NCBI GenBank assembly: GCA_012728855.1 | Contig: JAAYEH010000281.1 | Span: 1-64,000, forward strand | DNA from: Rhodopirellula sp. | GTDB lineage: Bacteria; Planctomycetota; Planctomycetia; Pirellulales; Thermoguttaceae | Length of the DNA stretch: 64,000 nucleotides | Reading direction: 5' to 3' | In this document: positions 24,601 through 33,450 of the stretch, piece after piece | Layout: each line of letters opens with the position of its first letter | How positions within the stretch are numbered: position 1 is the stretch's first letter | Position numbers and translations under genes: made by a program | The notes under the pieces: generated by a model | The model's database searches: none | The model's input: only the letters and a program-made list of their open reading frames with translations | What the model was told of the DNA's origin: nothing

Positions 24601-26290
24601 GCCCACCGAACGCCGCCGACAGCGAGAGGAATTGTTGACGCAAATCGCCGTTGCGCAGGCGGAACTGGCCAGCGACGACGCCGGCGACAAGTACCCGCAA
24701 ACGCGACGACGCCAATTGCTGGAGTCGGATCTGGCGATCCTCGACCTTCCCGCGTCGGTTCGCCGCGAGTTGTTCTTCTTCTACCGCGACGAGTCGGTTC
24801 GGCTTCGTAATGAAGCGTTTCGGATCTGGCGCGCCGCGGATCGCAGCGACCCGTCGTATTGGCAGGGAATCGCCCGAGACTGGTCGCCCGCGACGCTGAC
24901 TTCCGTTCAAAGCTGGGTGACTGCGCATAAAGCCCTGCTGCTTCAGTACCTGGTCGGCGCCGAGGGAACCTTCGTACTGAGCGTTGACCCGGAGGGCCTC
25001 GTCACCCTGGAGTCGCTTTCTGTTTCCGAGGCGCAGGCCAAGGCGCTGGGATGTGCAGCCGGTCCATTGACGAATACGACGCTGAGGCGACTGCTGTTGG
25101 AGGAGCCGCGGGGCATCGTGCGGCTCATGGCCGGCGCGGGTCGGGCATCGCAGGCCACGGCGAGTTTGGCGGAACTATGGAAGTTGATCGTACCCCCGGC
25201 GGCCCGAGCGCGTATCGAGGAAGGCAAAGCCGGCCTGTTGGCCGTCATTCCCGACGGCCCACTCAGTCTGCTACCGTTTGAGGCGCTGGTGGTTGAGCCG
25301 GGGGAGGAGCCGACCTACGTCCTCGACGTCGGCCCTCCGGTCTTGTATTGCCATTCGGCCACGCTTCTGACCACCCTCAGCCGGCGCGCCGAAGCCGAAC
25401 CGAGGCCGGGAGTGGAACCAGTCCTCTCGGTGGCCGATCCGCTCTGGCCCGATCCAAGCGAGCCGCCGGTCGGCCAGGTTGCTCCGTCGGTCGCATCGCC
25501 CCCGGTCGATGTCGTTCGTTCCGCCGCCCAGCGACTGGATCGGCTGCCCAACGCCAACCAGGAGTCGCAGTGGGTTGCCGAAACCCTTGGCGATGCCGGA
25601 CTAGCGGTGGAGCAGTTGCTGCGCGAGCAGGCGACGGAAAATACCGTGCGGCTTCGTGTGGCCGGCAGACGGATTGTCCACTTCGCATGTCATGGGCTGG
25701 CCGACGAGAGCCGGCCCAACTCGGCCGCACTGGTCCTGACGCCAGCGGCTCCGCCCAGCGGTCTGACCACTTTGACGCAACAGCGTTTCCTCTCACTCCT
25801 ACCGGACCGCGCGGCTGCCCTCTTCGGCGAGAATAACTACGGCCTTCCGAAATCGCTGTTGGAGACTCTCCCTGAGCCGGGATCGGACGAGGCCAAAGGG
25901 CTGCCGCCGATTCGCCCCGAAGACCATGACGGACTGCTGATGCTGCCGGAGATCTGCGAACTGAACCTGCACGGCTGCGAGTTGGCGATCCTCAGCGCGT
26001 GCAGCACCAACTTCGGCCTGGAACAGTCGGGCGAGGGAGTGTGGGCCCTGTCGCGGGGTTTTCTGGCCGCCGGGGCACGGCGCGTCGTGGCGACCGATTG
26101 GGTCGTCAGGGATCGCGCGGCGGCGAAGCTCGTCGGAACTCTCGCCGCCGTAATTGCCGAGGCAGAGACTGCGGGCCGGACCGTCGACTTGGCCGACGGC
26201 CTGCACCGGGCCAAGCTGTCGGTGCGGCAGCAGCAGGCCTGGAGCAGTCCGCATTACTGGGCCGCTTATGTGTTGATCGGCCCGCCGTAA
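21653..26290 (+). CDS. Exported TPR-PDZ-CHAT caspase-fold protein
   Basis: This 1545-residue protein starts at an ATG at 21653 with AAGGA upstream and has a signal peptide (RWLRGVAIAAVSVGILTRAA). Order of parts: an N-terminal region of 400 residues without known family; a first helical TPR-like stretch (about 410-540); a PDZ-like domain (about 544-645, with RFRVEDSYLVIDRVLPGSAA); a second TPR block (about 650-900); and a C-terminal CHAT domain (about 1090-1545). The CHAT domain has HFACHG (likely His1347) and AILSACSTNFG (Cys1450), so the caspase-like dyad is intact. A WD40 gene follows 63 bp downstream, likely in the same operon. Confidence 0.9.
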   Translation: MQRSVSRWLRGVAIAAVSVGILTRAAVEAAEPPSGKETAPKVLLRWKFTPGESIRYHYVRKGRRSSDSRGSTDYRSELTRTFVADALWSVDQVEPSGDAVVGVSVDRVRFRWVDGSTDGSDSSQWGEHHSQQKAEYDSRTDSWQGNPEAVKPEALRVMSALFEAMRVPASVRIDPRGQHKPPAFSAELRRAMEEAAKAHISFTLDRSFSSTAMVVMAGNVYPALMPGKSGDVCDYHATFTTVPMVLLADYAVGPGDRWTEEKRLTSDLAAFSLKLEYSHQGRETFSGRILERIALSGRTEYKLTDRSSAQLRPAASSPADRQETFQGELWFDAERGRLAEMSLTFENSTKTRSSGSWLEGASGSLRNTEFLWIREGASPEDACELLPSDASKRPTADELRVRYRKQYNEHFQAGRYAEAETAAMDLFSLDAEMFQRRAAVKNPMLTMGYTPSIREGLTPIETVIRAGEAVMLVADAQARQKHFTEAESSYSRALAGFRDVRGWWIPQVAECLMHQGRLYDQQKDFEQAANCYQRALTIRRALMNPRLGVGLRFRVEDSYLVIDRVLPGSAAARNPALQPGRQILEIAPDGGQRLECAEPEGNAAVATATELLRGPQGTKVKVVVDVEGTGDGSGPRTCVLTCDEPGEAGKPLGTASELVESLMEAAEFYTNHARPAEAEPLVSEAAPWLAGMTEFSGVRNVKLASQVALLLRARNQFDEAERLYEQTLAQSHSDRDGDPPQTARLLSDWAELCLLRGKPDEAVRLCRQALELREAKLGADHEETILNLEHLASMLCSREQWQEARPLLDRAWKGLQAMPGQHDRKARCLQLRAEMSWQAGQRDQAVTQLRESLAEAEKQRGLTAGAEVGRAALFAQFASGFERMTEWQLALGRPPEAHDAMERARARTLLDQLAWNGADLLTGSGQGDFSWEDLGEIAQRSSGNQGQQRFGSLQRYLAASGTLGKIHDLQEDERRFQWLYALSPTERRRQREELLTQIAVAQAELASDDAGDKYPQTRRRQLLESDLAILDLPASVRRELFFFYRDESVRLRNEAFRIWRAADRSDPSYWQGIARDWSPATLTSVQSWVTAHKALLLQYLVGAEGTFVLSVDPEGLVTLESLSVSEAQAKALGCAAGPLTNTTLRRLLLEEPRGIVRLMAGAGRASQATASLAELWKLIVPPAARARIEEGKAGLLAVIPDGPLSLLPFEALVVEPGEEPTYVLDVGPPVLYCHSATLLTTLSRRAEAEPRPGVEPVLSVADPLWPDPSEPPVGQVAPSVASPPVDVVRSAAQRLDRLPNANQESQWVAETLGDAGLAVEQLLREQATENTVRLRVAGRRIVHFACHGLADESRPNSAALVLTPAAPPSGLTTLTQQRFLSLLPDRAAALFGENNYGLPKSLLETLPEPGSDEAKGLPPIRPEDHDGLLMLPEICELNLHGCELAILSACSTNFGLEQSGEGVWALSRGFLAAGARRVVATDWVVRDRAAAKLVGTLAAVIAEAETAGRTVDLADGLHRAKLSVRQQQAWSSPHYWAAYVLIGPP

Positions 26291-26352
26291 TCGGCGGCTG
26301 CCGCCGAGATGCGCCACAAGAGAGGTCGTTTGCCGAGTCCGACGAGGTTCCC

Positions 26353-28278
26353 ATGAAGTTTCTTGCCTGCCGAACGATCCTGGCCTTGGGACTGCTTGCC
26401 ATCGGATCCATGACGAAGGGTGATGCCCCACCGCATGTCGTCAGCGACGTTCAAGTTGTGCTTCACCGGGACTATGCGACCACAGCCGCATTCACCCCGG
26501 ACGGCAAACGACTGTTCGTCTCCACCGACGACGGCATTTTCGTCTGGGACATTGCGGCGCAGCGCAAGACGGCCGACTGGCTCAAGCCTTCGGAGGGCCG
26601 GCAAAACATCGTCATTTCGCCGGACGGGCAATGTCTCGTCACCGGTGGCGACGATCGAATCGCCGCTTGGGATTTAGCCACCGCGCGCCAGTTCACTGAG
26701 CTTCGAGAGCGATTCTCGTCGGGAGGAAATCTCTTGAAGCTAGCTTTTGCCCCGCGAGGCCAGACCGTGGCCGCCGGCAACGAGGACGGCTCTCTTTTCC
26801 TTTGGGATGTCACGCCAGAAAAGCCGGCGCGTCCTATAGCGCCCGACGCACGCCTCGGCGAATCCCGCCTGCGCGTCAAGGATCTGGCCTTCTTTCCCGA
26901 CGGCCGTACACTGCTGGTGGCAGGTGAACAACGGGTCAGCTTCTGGGACATGGAGCCCGGTCGGTTCCGCGACTACCAGGTTCGCTGCCCGTATCACATC
27001 GGTGGCATCGCCCTATCGCCCGACGGAAAGACGCTCGTCGCGGCGCCCGGTGAAACGCTGTTGGCCGGCGGCATCGACTTTTGGGATCCGTCGACGGGCA
27101 AGCTGACGAGGCGTTTTCAGCGCTACGTCGATTACCGGGCAGCCGCTTTCTCCCCGGACGGACGCTGGTTGGCCACCAGCGATCAGGGCGACGTCGATCT
27201 CTGGGATCTGTCCACAGGCGTCAAGCGGGTTGTGTTGACATCCGACCGTCAAACGGCATCGTATGTTCATCGCCTCCTTTTCTCTTCCGATTCCGGCAAC
27301 GTCTGCGCGGTTGGGTCGGACTCCGTGCGTCTGTGGATTCTTCCGCAACTGCCCGAAGTTCCCTCGCCGGAAACGTCCCATCGCTCTTTTGTCGCGGCGC
27401 GGGCCGCGATCCGCGGCCTGGTTTTCGATGCCGACGGCACGACCCTCCTGATTGCTTCGAGCGATGGAAAGTGCGGTTGTTGGAAGGCGGCCACCGGCGA
27501 ACTTCTGGAAGCGGCTTTTCCCGACCTCGGCGAACCGGCCGGCATCGCCATCTCGCCGAATGCCGCCGAGGTCGCGACTTGGGGAAGGCGAGGCGGTCGC
27601 GCGGTCGTGCAGGTTTGGGATCGGAAGGCCGGCGCGCTCCGTTTCTCGCTGCCCCGTCCGGCCAACGAGGTGTTGTCGGCGGCTTTTCGGCCCGACGGAC
27701 AGCAATTGGCCTTTTCGACCGACGAAGGCGAAATCGCCCTGCTCGACATGGTGACCGGCAAGCCCGCAGTCACGTTGCAGAGCCAAGGGAGCGAGATCTG
27801 GGCCGTTGCCTTCTCGCCGAACGGCGAATTGCTGGCCTCCGCGGGCGGTCGATTGGGCAGGAGCGAAGGAAGTCTTTCGCTGTGGGATCTCAAGCGGAGC
27901 GTCCGGGTAGGCGATCTAGCCGGGCATGCCGGGCCTGTCTTCTGCACAGCGTTTTCCCAGAGCGGCGAGTATCTATTTTCCGCCGGCGCAGAAGGGCTGA
28001 TTCGTGTTTGGGATGTGGCGCGCCGCGATCTTCGAGTCGATCTGGAACGTCACCGCCGCGCCGTCTTTGCCTTGGCTGTCCGATCGGACGGTCTCCAACT
28101 CGCCTCGGCAGGGGCCGACCACGTGATACGCCTCTGGGCTCTCGACCGGATCGCTCCTCCGACACTCCTCTCGGGAAATCACGATCAAGTAGAATCGCTC
28201 GCTTACTCGCCGGACGGAAAACTCCTTGCGTCGGGCAACGCCGACGGCGCCGTCAAGATCTGGGAACTGCCGCAGTAG
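26353..28278 (+). CDS. Exported WD40-repeat protein
   Basis: This 641-residue protein starts at an ATG at 26353; the longer frame from 25999 overlaps the CHAT gene and is rejected. A signal peptide (MKFLACRTILALGLLAIGSM) is followed by about ten or more WD40 blades, for example FTPDGKRLFVSTDDGIFVWD, FSPDGRWLATSDQGDVDLWD and YSPDGKLLASGNADGAVKIW. Enough units are present for two propellers. It has no catalytic domain and is probably a periplasmic binding scaffold. Its place 63 bp after the CHAT protein gene suggests it recruits substrates or partners for that protein. Confidence 0.85.
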   Translation: MKFLACRTILALGLLAIGSMTKGDAPPHVVSDVQVVLHRDYATTAAFTPDGKRLFVSTDDGIFVWDIAAQRKTADWLKPSEGRQNIVISPDGQCLVTGGDDRIAAWDLATARQFTELRERFSSGGNLLKLAFAPRGQTVAAGNEDGSLFLWDVTPEKPARPIAPDARLGESRLRVKDLAFFPDGRTLLVAGEQRVSFWDMEPGRFRDYQVRCPYHIGGIALSPDGKTLVAAPGETLLAGGIDFWDPSTGKLTRRFQRYVDYRAAAFSPDGRWLATSDQGDVDLWDLSTGVKRVVLTSDRQTASYVHRLLFSSDSGNVCAVGSDSVRLWILPQLPEVPSPETSHRSFVAARAAIRGLVFDADGTTLLIASSDGKCGCWKAATGELLEAAFPDLGEPAGIAISPNAAEVATWGRRGGRAVVQVWDRKAGALRFSLPRPANEVLSAAFRPDGQQLAFSTDEGEIALLDMVTGKPAVTLQSQGSEIWAVAFSPNGELLASAGGRLGRSEGSLSLWDLKRSVRVGDLAGHAGPVFCTAFSQSGEYLFSAGAEGLIRVWDVARRDLRVDLERHRRAVFALAVRSDGLQLASAGADHVIRLWALDRIAPPTLLSGNHDQVESLAYSPDGKLLASGNADGAVKIWELPQ

Positions 28279-28368
28279 AATTCGGCGTTAGAATGCATTG
28301 CCGGGGTCGAGGTTGGAGCCTGCGATATCATGCCCTCGTTGCCCTGGTGGCGCGACTGCACCGTGACT

Positions 28369-29082
28369 TCACCCCTGGGCGACCAGTCCGACGAGCAGCA
28401 GGGCCGCCGTTTCGACGCGAAGCACCCGCGGCCCCAAGTCGATGCTTTCCCAGCCGGCCGCCATCGCCGTTGCCACCTCCTTGGCCGTGAAACCGCCTTC
28501 GGGGCCCACAGCCAAGTAGACCTCCCCAGTCGGCCGGCTGGCCAGGCGAGTTGCAGCGGTTGAACCCTGGCCCGTGGCAGGATGGGCCAGCCATCGCGGC
28601 GACGCCTTCGGCGCGTCCCGGACAAACCGCAAAAAATCCTGCGGCTCACCGACTTCCATCAAGCGGTTGCGGCCGCATTGCTTCGACGCTTCCACCACCG
28701 ACCGCCGCAGCCGCGTCAAGGCTGCGCCCGCCGGTTGAGCAACAGTCCGTTCCGTTACCAGAGGCACCAGTCGGGCCAGCCCCAGCTCAACGGTTTTCTC
28801 AATCAGCCACTTCTGACGCTCCCCCTTGGGCAGAGACACCCCCAGCGTCAGGGTGCATGGCAATTCCCTGTCCACCTCGCGCCGCTGGAGCACCGCCAAT
28901 TCCACCTCGCTGCGAGCGACGGTTTCGACGCGGGCGAGCAGTTCCACCCCGCTGCCATCGAACAGCAACACCTCGGCTCCGGGCTTGGCTCGCATCACGT
29001 GCAGCAGGTGGTGTGCCTCGGCACCGGTAAGAATCGCCTTTTCCCCCAGGACGGGTTTGTCCACAAAGTAACGGTCGGCCAT
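28369..29082 (-). CDS. rsmE: 16S rRNA (uracil-1498-N3)-methyltransferase RsmE
   Basis: This 237-residue protein starts at an ATG at 29082; the frame to 29091 begins with TTG and is less likely. MADRYFVDKP opens the N-terminal PUA-like domain, and HHLLHVMRAKPG is typical. The SPOUT methyltransferase part contains LPKGERQKWLIEKTVELGL, the Arg/Asn-rich EASKQCGRNRLM and the SAM-binding knot VYLAVGPEGGFTAKEVATAM with LGPRVLRVETAA. All core motifs are intact. It methylates U1498 of 16S rRNA. It is a single gene, convergent with the WD40 gene. Confidence 0.95.
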   Translation of the reverse strand: MADRYFVDKPVLGEKAILTGAEAHHLLHVMRAKPGAEVLLFDGSGVELLARVETVARSEVELAVLQRREVDRELPCTLTLGVSLPKGERQKWLIEKTVELGLARLVPLVTERTVAQPAGAALTRLRRSVVEASKQCGRNRLMEVGEPQDFLRFVRDAPKASPRWLAHPATGQGSTAATRLASRPTGEVYLAVGPEGGFTAKEVATAMAAGWESIDLGPRVLRVETAALLLVGLVAQG

Positions 29083-29202
29083 AGTCACCAAGCGAAGGGG
29101 GTAAACTGCCGGAGAGAGTCAAGCCGGAGGGGCGATTTTACCGAATACAGCGATTATACGGAATCACCGATCGCCGAGTGGCTCGTTCCCCGGGCTGAAC
29201 TG

Positions 29203-30003
29203 ATGTACCAATCTCATTGGGGCCTGCAAGATACACCTTTCCGAAATCGTTTCGACCCGCGTTTCTTCTTCGAAAGCCCGACTCATGAAGAAGGTCTCGC
29301 TCGGCTGCATTTCCTTGTGGAGCAGCAGCGACGCCTTGGGCTCTTAATGGGGGGATCTGGGACGGGCAAGTCGCTCTTGCTTGAGATCTTCGCGGATCAG
29401 ATGCGTCGGCGGGGGTTTCCGGTGGTGTGCATGAGTTTGGTCGGATTGGAGCCGCCGGAGATGCTCCGCGAGATGGCAATCCAGTTCGGACGGGATCCGG
29501 GCAGCCGAACGATGCCGGAACTCTGGCAGATGGTGTTGGATCGCATCCGGGAGTACCGCTACCAGCAATGGGCGACGGTGGTGTTGCTCGACGATGCGGA
29601 CCAGGCCTCCGGTGCGGTTCTCACCCATGTCGTCCGGCTGGCCCAGTACGATCTCTCGCCCGAATCCCGTCTCACCCTCGTTCTCGCCGGGCGGCAGGAG
29701 CGGATGGGACGGCTGGGCGAAACCCTCTTGGAACTGTCCGAACTGCGGATCGATCTGCAAGACTGGCAGCGCGACGATACGGAGAGCTACATCGCCCGCA
29801 CGTTGACCCGCGCGGGTTGCAACAAGCCGCTTTTCGACAAACCGGCAATCGTCCGGCTCCACGAACTTTCGCAGGGGGTGCCTCGCCGGCTCAATCAACT
29901 GGCCGACCTCTCGCTGGCGGCCGGCGCCGGACAGGAACTTACGCAGATCAACGCCGAGACGGTTGAATCGGTCTACCACGAGTTGGGCGTGGTTGAGATC
30001 TGA
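29203..30003 (+). CDS. ExeA/TniB-like AAA ATPase
   Basis: This 266-residue protein starts at an ATG at 29203; the frame opening at 28582 lies over rsmE and is not coding there. The beginning MYQSHWGLQDTPFRNRFDPR is characteristic of ExeA-type ATPases from general secretion and type IV pilus-like clusters. Walker A is GGSGTGKS (50-57), Walker B is in VVLLDDADQ (about 122-130), and a sensor-type stretch is LAGRQERM. No peptidoglycan-binding domain follows, so this is the short form. It is alone here, with no secretin or pilus genes next to it. Confidence 0.85.
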   Translation: MYQSHWGLQDTPFRNRFDPRFFFESPTHEEGLARLHFLVEQQRRLGLLMGGSGTGKSLLLEIFADQMRRRGFPVVCMSLVGLEPPEMLREMAIQFGRDPGSRTMPELWQMVLDRIREYRYQQWATVVLLDDADQASGAVLTHVVRLAQYDLSPESRLTLVLAGRQERMGRLGETLLELSELRIDLQDWQRDDTESYIARTLTRAGCNKPLFDKPAIVRLHELSQGVPRRLNQLADLSLAAGAGQELTQINAETVESVYHELGVVEI

Positions 30004-30055
30004 GCGTTGTCTCCACCTCTTGATCCGCCCGTGGCCGTCGGGTACGCTTGTTCCC

Positions 30056-31096
30056 ATGAAAACACCACGCAAACTCCTTCTTTTGACGGACGGCTACGGC
30101 GACGACCACACCGCGAAAACTGCCATCAACCTCATTCGCTACAAGCCGCAGGAGGTGGTTGCCGTTCTCGATCGAAGGGGAGCAGGGCGGACGAGTCGCG
30201 AACTGCTGGGCCTCGGCGACGTGCCGGTCGTGGCTTCGATCGCCGACGCGCCCGACGCCAACACGCTGATCATCGGCATCGCTCCGCCCGGTGGAAAAAT
30301 TCCGCCGCCCTGGCGAGCCATCGTGCTTGAGGCGATCCGCCGTGGGCTGAGCATCGTCTCCGGACTGCACGACCTGCTGGTCGACGACGCCGAGTTTGTA
30401 GAAGCGGCCCGGCAGCACGGCGTGGAACTGGTCGATGTCCGTCGCAACGACGAGCACGACGTCGCCAACCGCAAGGGCATTCGCGAAGGTTGCCTCCGCA
30501 TCCAAACCGTGGGCAACGATTGCAGTCTCGGCAAGATGGTGACCAGTGTGGAGGTCGTCGAAGGGCTGAAGCAGGCCGGGGTGGACGCCAAGTTCGTTGC
30601 CACCGGCCAGACCGGGATTCTCATCGAGGGAGACGGCATCCCAATCGACCGCGTCATCTCCGATTTCGTCAACGGCGCCGCGGAGAAGCTCGTCCTCGCC
30701 AATCAGCACCACGAGGTGATCGTCGTCGAAGGCCAAGGAAGCTTGTTTCATCCGCGTTACTCATGCGTTACTTATGGGCTGCTGCACGGCGCAATTCCCG
30801 ACGGCCTCATCCTGTGCTACGAAATGGGTCGCAAGGCAGTATACAACATGCCGGAGTTCCCGCTGCCTCCCTTGGCGGAAGCTCGCCGATTCTACGAGTT
30901 GTCGGCGAATATCATGCATCCTTGCACGACGATCGGCATCGCGGTAAATACCAGCAAGTTTCCTGAGGAGGAAGCGCTGGCCGAGTGCGAACGGGTGAGC
31001 GAGGAGCTGGGGCTGCCCACCTGCGACGTGATCCGTCACGGCCCCGGGCCTCTGGTCGAGGCGGTTCTCGAACTCAAACGGACACTTGGCAAATGA
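30056..31096 (+). CDS. dgcN: DUF1611/DgcN-like N-acetyltransferase
   Basis: This 346-residue protein starts at an ATG at 30056. It belongs to the DUF1611 family: an N-terminal Rossmann-like domain with PPGGKIPPPWR, then a P-loop-like domain with QTVGNDCSLGKM and VVEGQGSLFHPRYSCVTYG. The family includes DgcN, which acetylates D-glutamate during catabolism. The gene overlaps the downstream epimerase by four bases (ATGA), a strong sign of joint translation. The pair is classically arranged and probably handles dipeptide-derived or free glutamate stereoisomers. Which amino acid is used cannot be told. Confidence 0.8.
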   Translation: MKTPRKLLLLTDGYGDDHTAKTAINLIRYKPQEVVAVLDRRGAGRTSRELLGLGDVPVVASIADAPDANTLIIGIAPPGGKIPPPWRAIVLEAIRRGLSIVSGLHDLLVDDAEFVEAARQHGVELVDVRRNDEHDVANRKGIREGCLRIQTVGNDCSLGKMVTSVEVVEGLKQAGVDAKFVATGQTGILIEGDGIPIDRVISDFVNGAAEKLVLANQHHEVIVVEGQGSLFHPRYSCVTYGLLHGAIPDGLILCYEMGRKAVYNMPEFPLPPLAEARRFYELSANIMHPCTTIGIAVNTSKFPEEEALAECERVSEELGLPTCDVIRHGPGPLVEAVLELKRTLGK

Positions 31097-32127
31097 AACT
31101 GCTGCTGCACCGCTATGATTTGCCGCTCAAGCACGTCTTCACCATCGCCCGCGGCTCCACGGCCGTCAACCAGGCGCTGATCGTGGAACTTGCGCAGAAC
31201 GATTCGAGCGGCTACGGAGAAACCGAAGAGTATCCCTACTACGGGGCGACCATCGCCAATATCACCGAGGCGTTGGAGCGCGTGCGACCGCATCTGGAAG
31301 CCGTTGATCTGTACGATCCAACCGCTCTCTGGGAAGACCTCAACGGACAATTCGCCGGCAACACGTTCGCTCAATGCGCTCTGGACCTGGCGGCGCACGA
31401 TCTCTGGGGCAAGCTCCACGGGCAACCGCTCTGGAGACTGTGGGGATTGAACGTCGACAACGTGCCGGTGACCGATTACACGATCGGCATCGATTCGATC
31501 GAGGTGATGGTTCGCAAGATGGAGGAGTTTCCCAACTGGCCGATCTACAAGATCAAACTGGGAACTCCGCACGACCTGGAAATCGTCCGCCAGCTCCGCC
31601 GGCACACGGCGGCCGTCTTCCGCGTCGACGCCAATTGCGCCTGGGACGCGGAGGAGACGATCCGCAATTCCCACGCGCTGGCCGAATTGGGAGTCGAGTT
31701 CATCGAACAGCCGCTGCAGCCCGATCGCTGGGAGGATATGAAGCGGGTTTACCGCGAGTCGGCCCTGCCGGTGATCGCCGACGAAAGCTGCCAGGTGGAG
31801 CCGGACGTGGAGCGTTGCTTGGGCCATTTCCATGGCATCAACGTCAAGCTGGTCAAGTGCGGCGGCCTCACGCCCGCCAGGCGGATGCTCGAGCACGCCC
31901 GTCAGATCGGGCTGAAGACGATGGTCGGCTGTATGACGGAGTCGACGGTCGGCATCTCCGCCATTGCCCAGTTGCTGCCGCTGCTGGATTACGTCGACAT
32001 GGACGGCGCTCTGCTGCTGGCCCGCGACATTGCCACGGGCGTGCGGATCGAACGGGGCCGCGTGCTGTTTCCCGCGGAGAACGGTTGCGGCGTTCGGCTG
32101 CTGGAGAAGCCGCCGAAAAGCGTCTGA
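31093..32127 (+). CDS. Dipeptide epimerase (enolase superfamily)
   Basis: This 344-residue protein starts at an ATG at 31093 that overlaps the previous stop. It is an L-Ala-D/L-Glu epimerase-like member of the enolase superfamily. The capping domain includes ALIVELAQNDSSGYGETEEY. The barrel has the acid/base Lys pair region (IYKIKLGTPHD, NVKLVKCGG) and metal ligands in VFRVDANCAWD, FIEQPLQPD and VIADESCQ. All conserved acidic ligands appear present. It probably recycles murein dipeptides. Translational coupling with the DgcN-like protein supports one pathway. Confidence 0.85.
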   Translation: MKLLLHRYDLPLKHVFTIARGSTAVNQALIVELAQNDSSGYGETEEYPYYGATIANITEALERVRPHLEAVDLYDPTALWEDLNGQFAGNTFAQCALDLAAHDLWGKLHGQPLWRLWGLNVDNVPVTDYTIGIDSIEVMVRKMEEFPNWPIYKIKLGTPHDLEIVRQLRRHTAAVFRVDANCAWDAEETIRNSHALAELGVEFIEQPLQPDRWEDMKRVYRESALPVIADESCQVEPDVERCLGHFHGINVKLVKCGGLTPARRMLEHARQIGLKTMVGCMTESTVGISAIAQLLPLLDYVDMDGALLLARDIATGVRIERGRVLFPAENGCGVRLLEKPPKSV

Positions 32128-32141
32128 GGACTCGCCGGCAT

Positions 32142-33152
32142 TCAACGGCCCAGCACGGCCGCGATGAGTTCTTCGGCAGGCGCGTGTTTGGAAACATACG
32201 CCTGCGCACCGGCAGCGAGCATCGTTTCGGCCATGTCCGCCGGCTCATGCATCGACAAGCCGACGATTCGCGTGCCGGGAAGTTCTGCTCGGATCCGCGC
32301 GGCGGCATCCGTGCCGCTCAGTCTGGGCATGCTGATATCGAGAATGACGACGTCGGGGTGGAGTTGCCGTGCTCGCTCGACCGCCTCCTGCCCATCGCAA
32401 GCCTCGGCAACCAGTCCGATCCGGGCATCCTCCCGCAACAGTTCGGCCAGTCCTTTGCGTACGATCGGGTGGTCGTCGGCCAGCAGCACCCGCAGCCTCT
32501 CACCGCCAACATGCCGCTCGAGTCCCGAGAGCCGGCTTGTCGCCGTGATCAAAAGCTGCTCCTGTGCCTGCGGTAGTTGCTCGGCTACGCGTTGCTCGAG
32601 CGCCTTGTTGAGTTCGCGGAGTTGCCTCTCGACCTGCTTCCGCTCGGTAATATCGATCATCGCCACTTTACAGAGCGCCACGTCTTGATCTTCAGCTTCG
32701 ATCGGAACGCTATGGAGTTGCATGACCATTTGCCGGCCGTCTTTTGCCCGAAACGTCACCTCGGACTTGGTCACTTCTCCCGCCTGCCGGCAACGTCGCA
32801 CATGTTCCCGAAAGACAACTTGATCCGCCTCATCGACATAATCCAAGAGAGGATACCCGATGAGATCGTTGGGATTGGTGCCGATCATTTCAACCCCGGC
32901 CCGATTGGCCTCCTGCACGTAGCCGTCTTCGTCCAGAGTGAAGTAGCCCAGCGGAGCGGAATCGTAAAGATCGACGTAGCGATCGCGATATTGCTCCAGT
33001 TGACGCTGGGTTTCGCGAAGCTTCTCGTTCTCGGCCTCCAGGCGAATACGCTGGGACTCCCACTGCTGAACCATTTGCCGGACCAATTCCGGCGGATCGG
33101 AGATCCTCTCCGGCGGAGACTCCTCCGCTTCGCGGCCATGCTGGTCGGACAT
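32142..33152 (-). CDS. PAS domain fused to C-terminal receiver domain
   Basis: This 336-residue protein starts at an ATG at 33152. Order: a short helical coiled-coil region (about 35-65, RIRLEAENEKLRETQRQLEQ), a PAS domain with PAC motif (about 66-190, DITERKQVERQLRELNKALE), and a receiver domain (about 222-336). The receiver has LRVLLADDHPIVRKGLAELL, the phospho-Asp in VVILDISMPRLSG and a Lys in YVSKHAP. There is no histidine kinase or HTH output domain, which is unusual with the receiver at the end. It is likely a sensing adaptor in a phosphorelay. The gene is convergent with the epimerase gene. Confidence 0.85.
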   Translation of the reverse strand: MSDQHGREAEESPPERISDPPELVRQMVQQWESQRIRLEAENEKLRETQRQLEQYRDRYVDLYDSAPLGYFTLDEDGYVQEANRAGVEMIGTNPNDLIGYPLLDYVDEADQVVFREHVRRCRQAGEVTKSEVTFRAKDGRQMVMQLHSVPIEAEDQDVALCKVAMIDITERKQVERQLRELNKALEQRVAEQLPQAQEQLLITATSRLSGLERHVGGERLRVLLADDHPIVRKGLAELLREDARIGLVAEACDGQEAVERARQLHPDVVILDISMPRLSGTDAAARIRAELPGTRIVGLSMHEPADMAETMLAAGAQAYVSKHAPAEELIAAVLGR

Positions 33153-33450
33153 TGTGACCCCAAAGTTCAAACGGAACGTGTTTCAGATGACCGGGCAGTT
33201 GCCGGCTATTCATCATAACAGGTCGCCGCTTCGAGATTGCTGCGCAAGCGGTCGGGAATTTCCCGATGCTTTAGGGCGATCGGCAGGAGACGGATTGCCA
33301 GCAGGGGCGGTTGCTGGCATCCGCTTCGATGTTAGCGCAGCGGCAGATGGAACGTCGGCAGCCGAAAGGCTCGGCAGCACCTCGATTTCTGCCGCTGGCC
33401 CATGCAAAGTCTGGCCGCTGGAGCCAAAGAGATAAAGACGTTCGCAGGGT

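Noticed and set aside
28582..29202. N-terminal extension of the ExeA-like ATPase
   Set aside because: It lies antisense over rsmE, is rich in Gln/His/Leu/Pro, and the family normally begins at MYQSHWGL.
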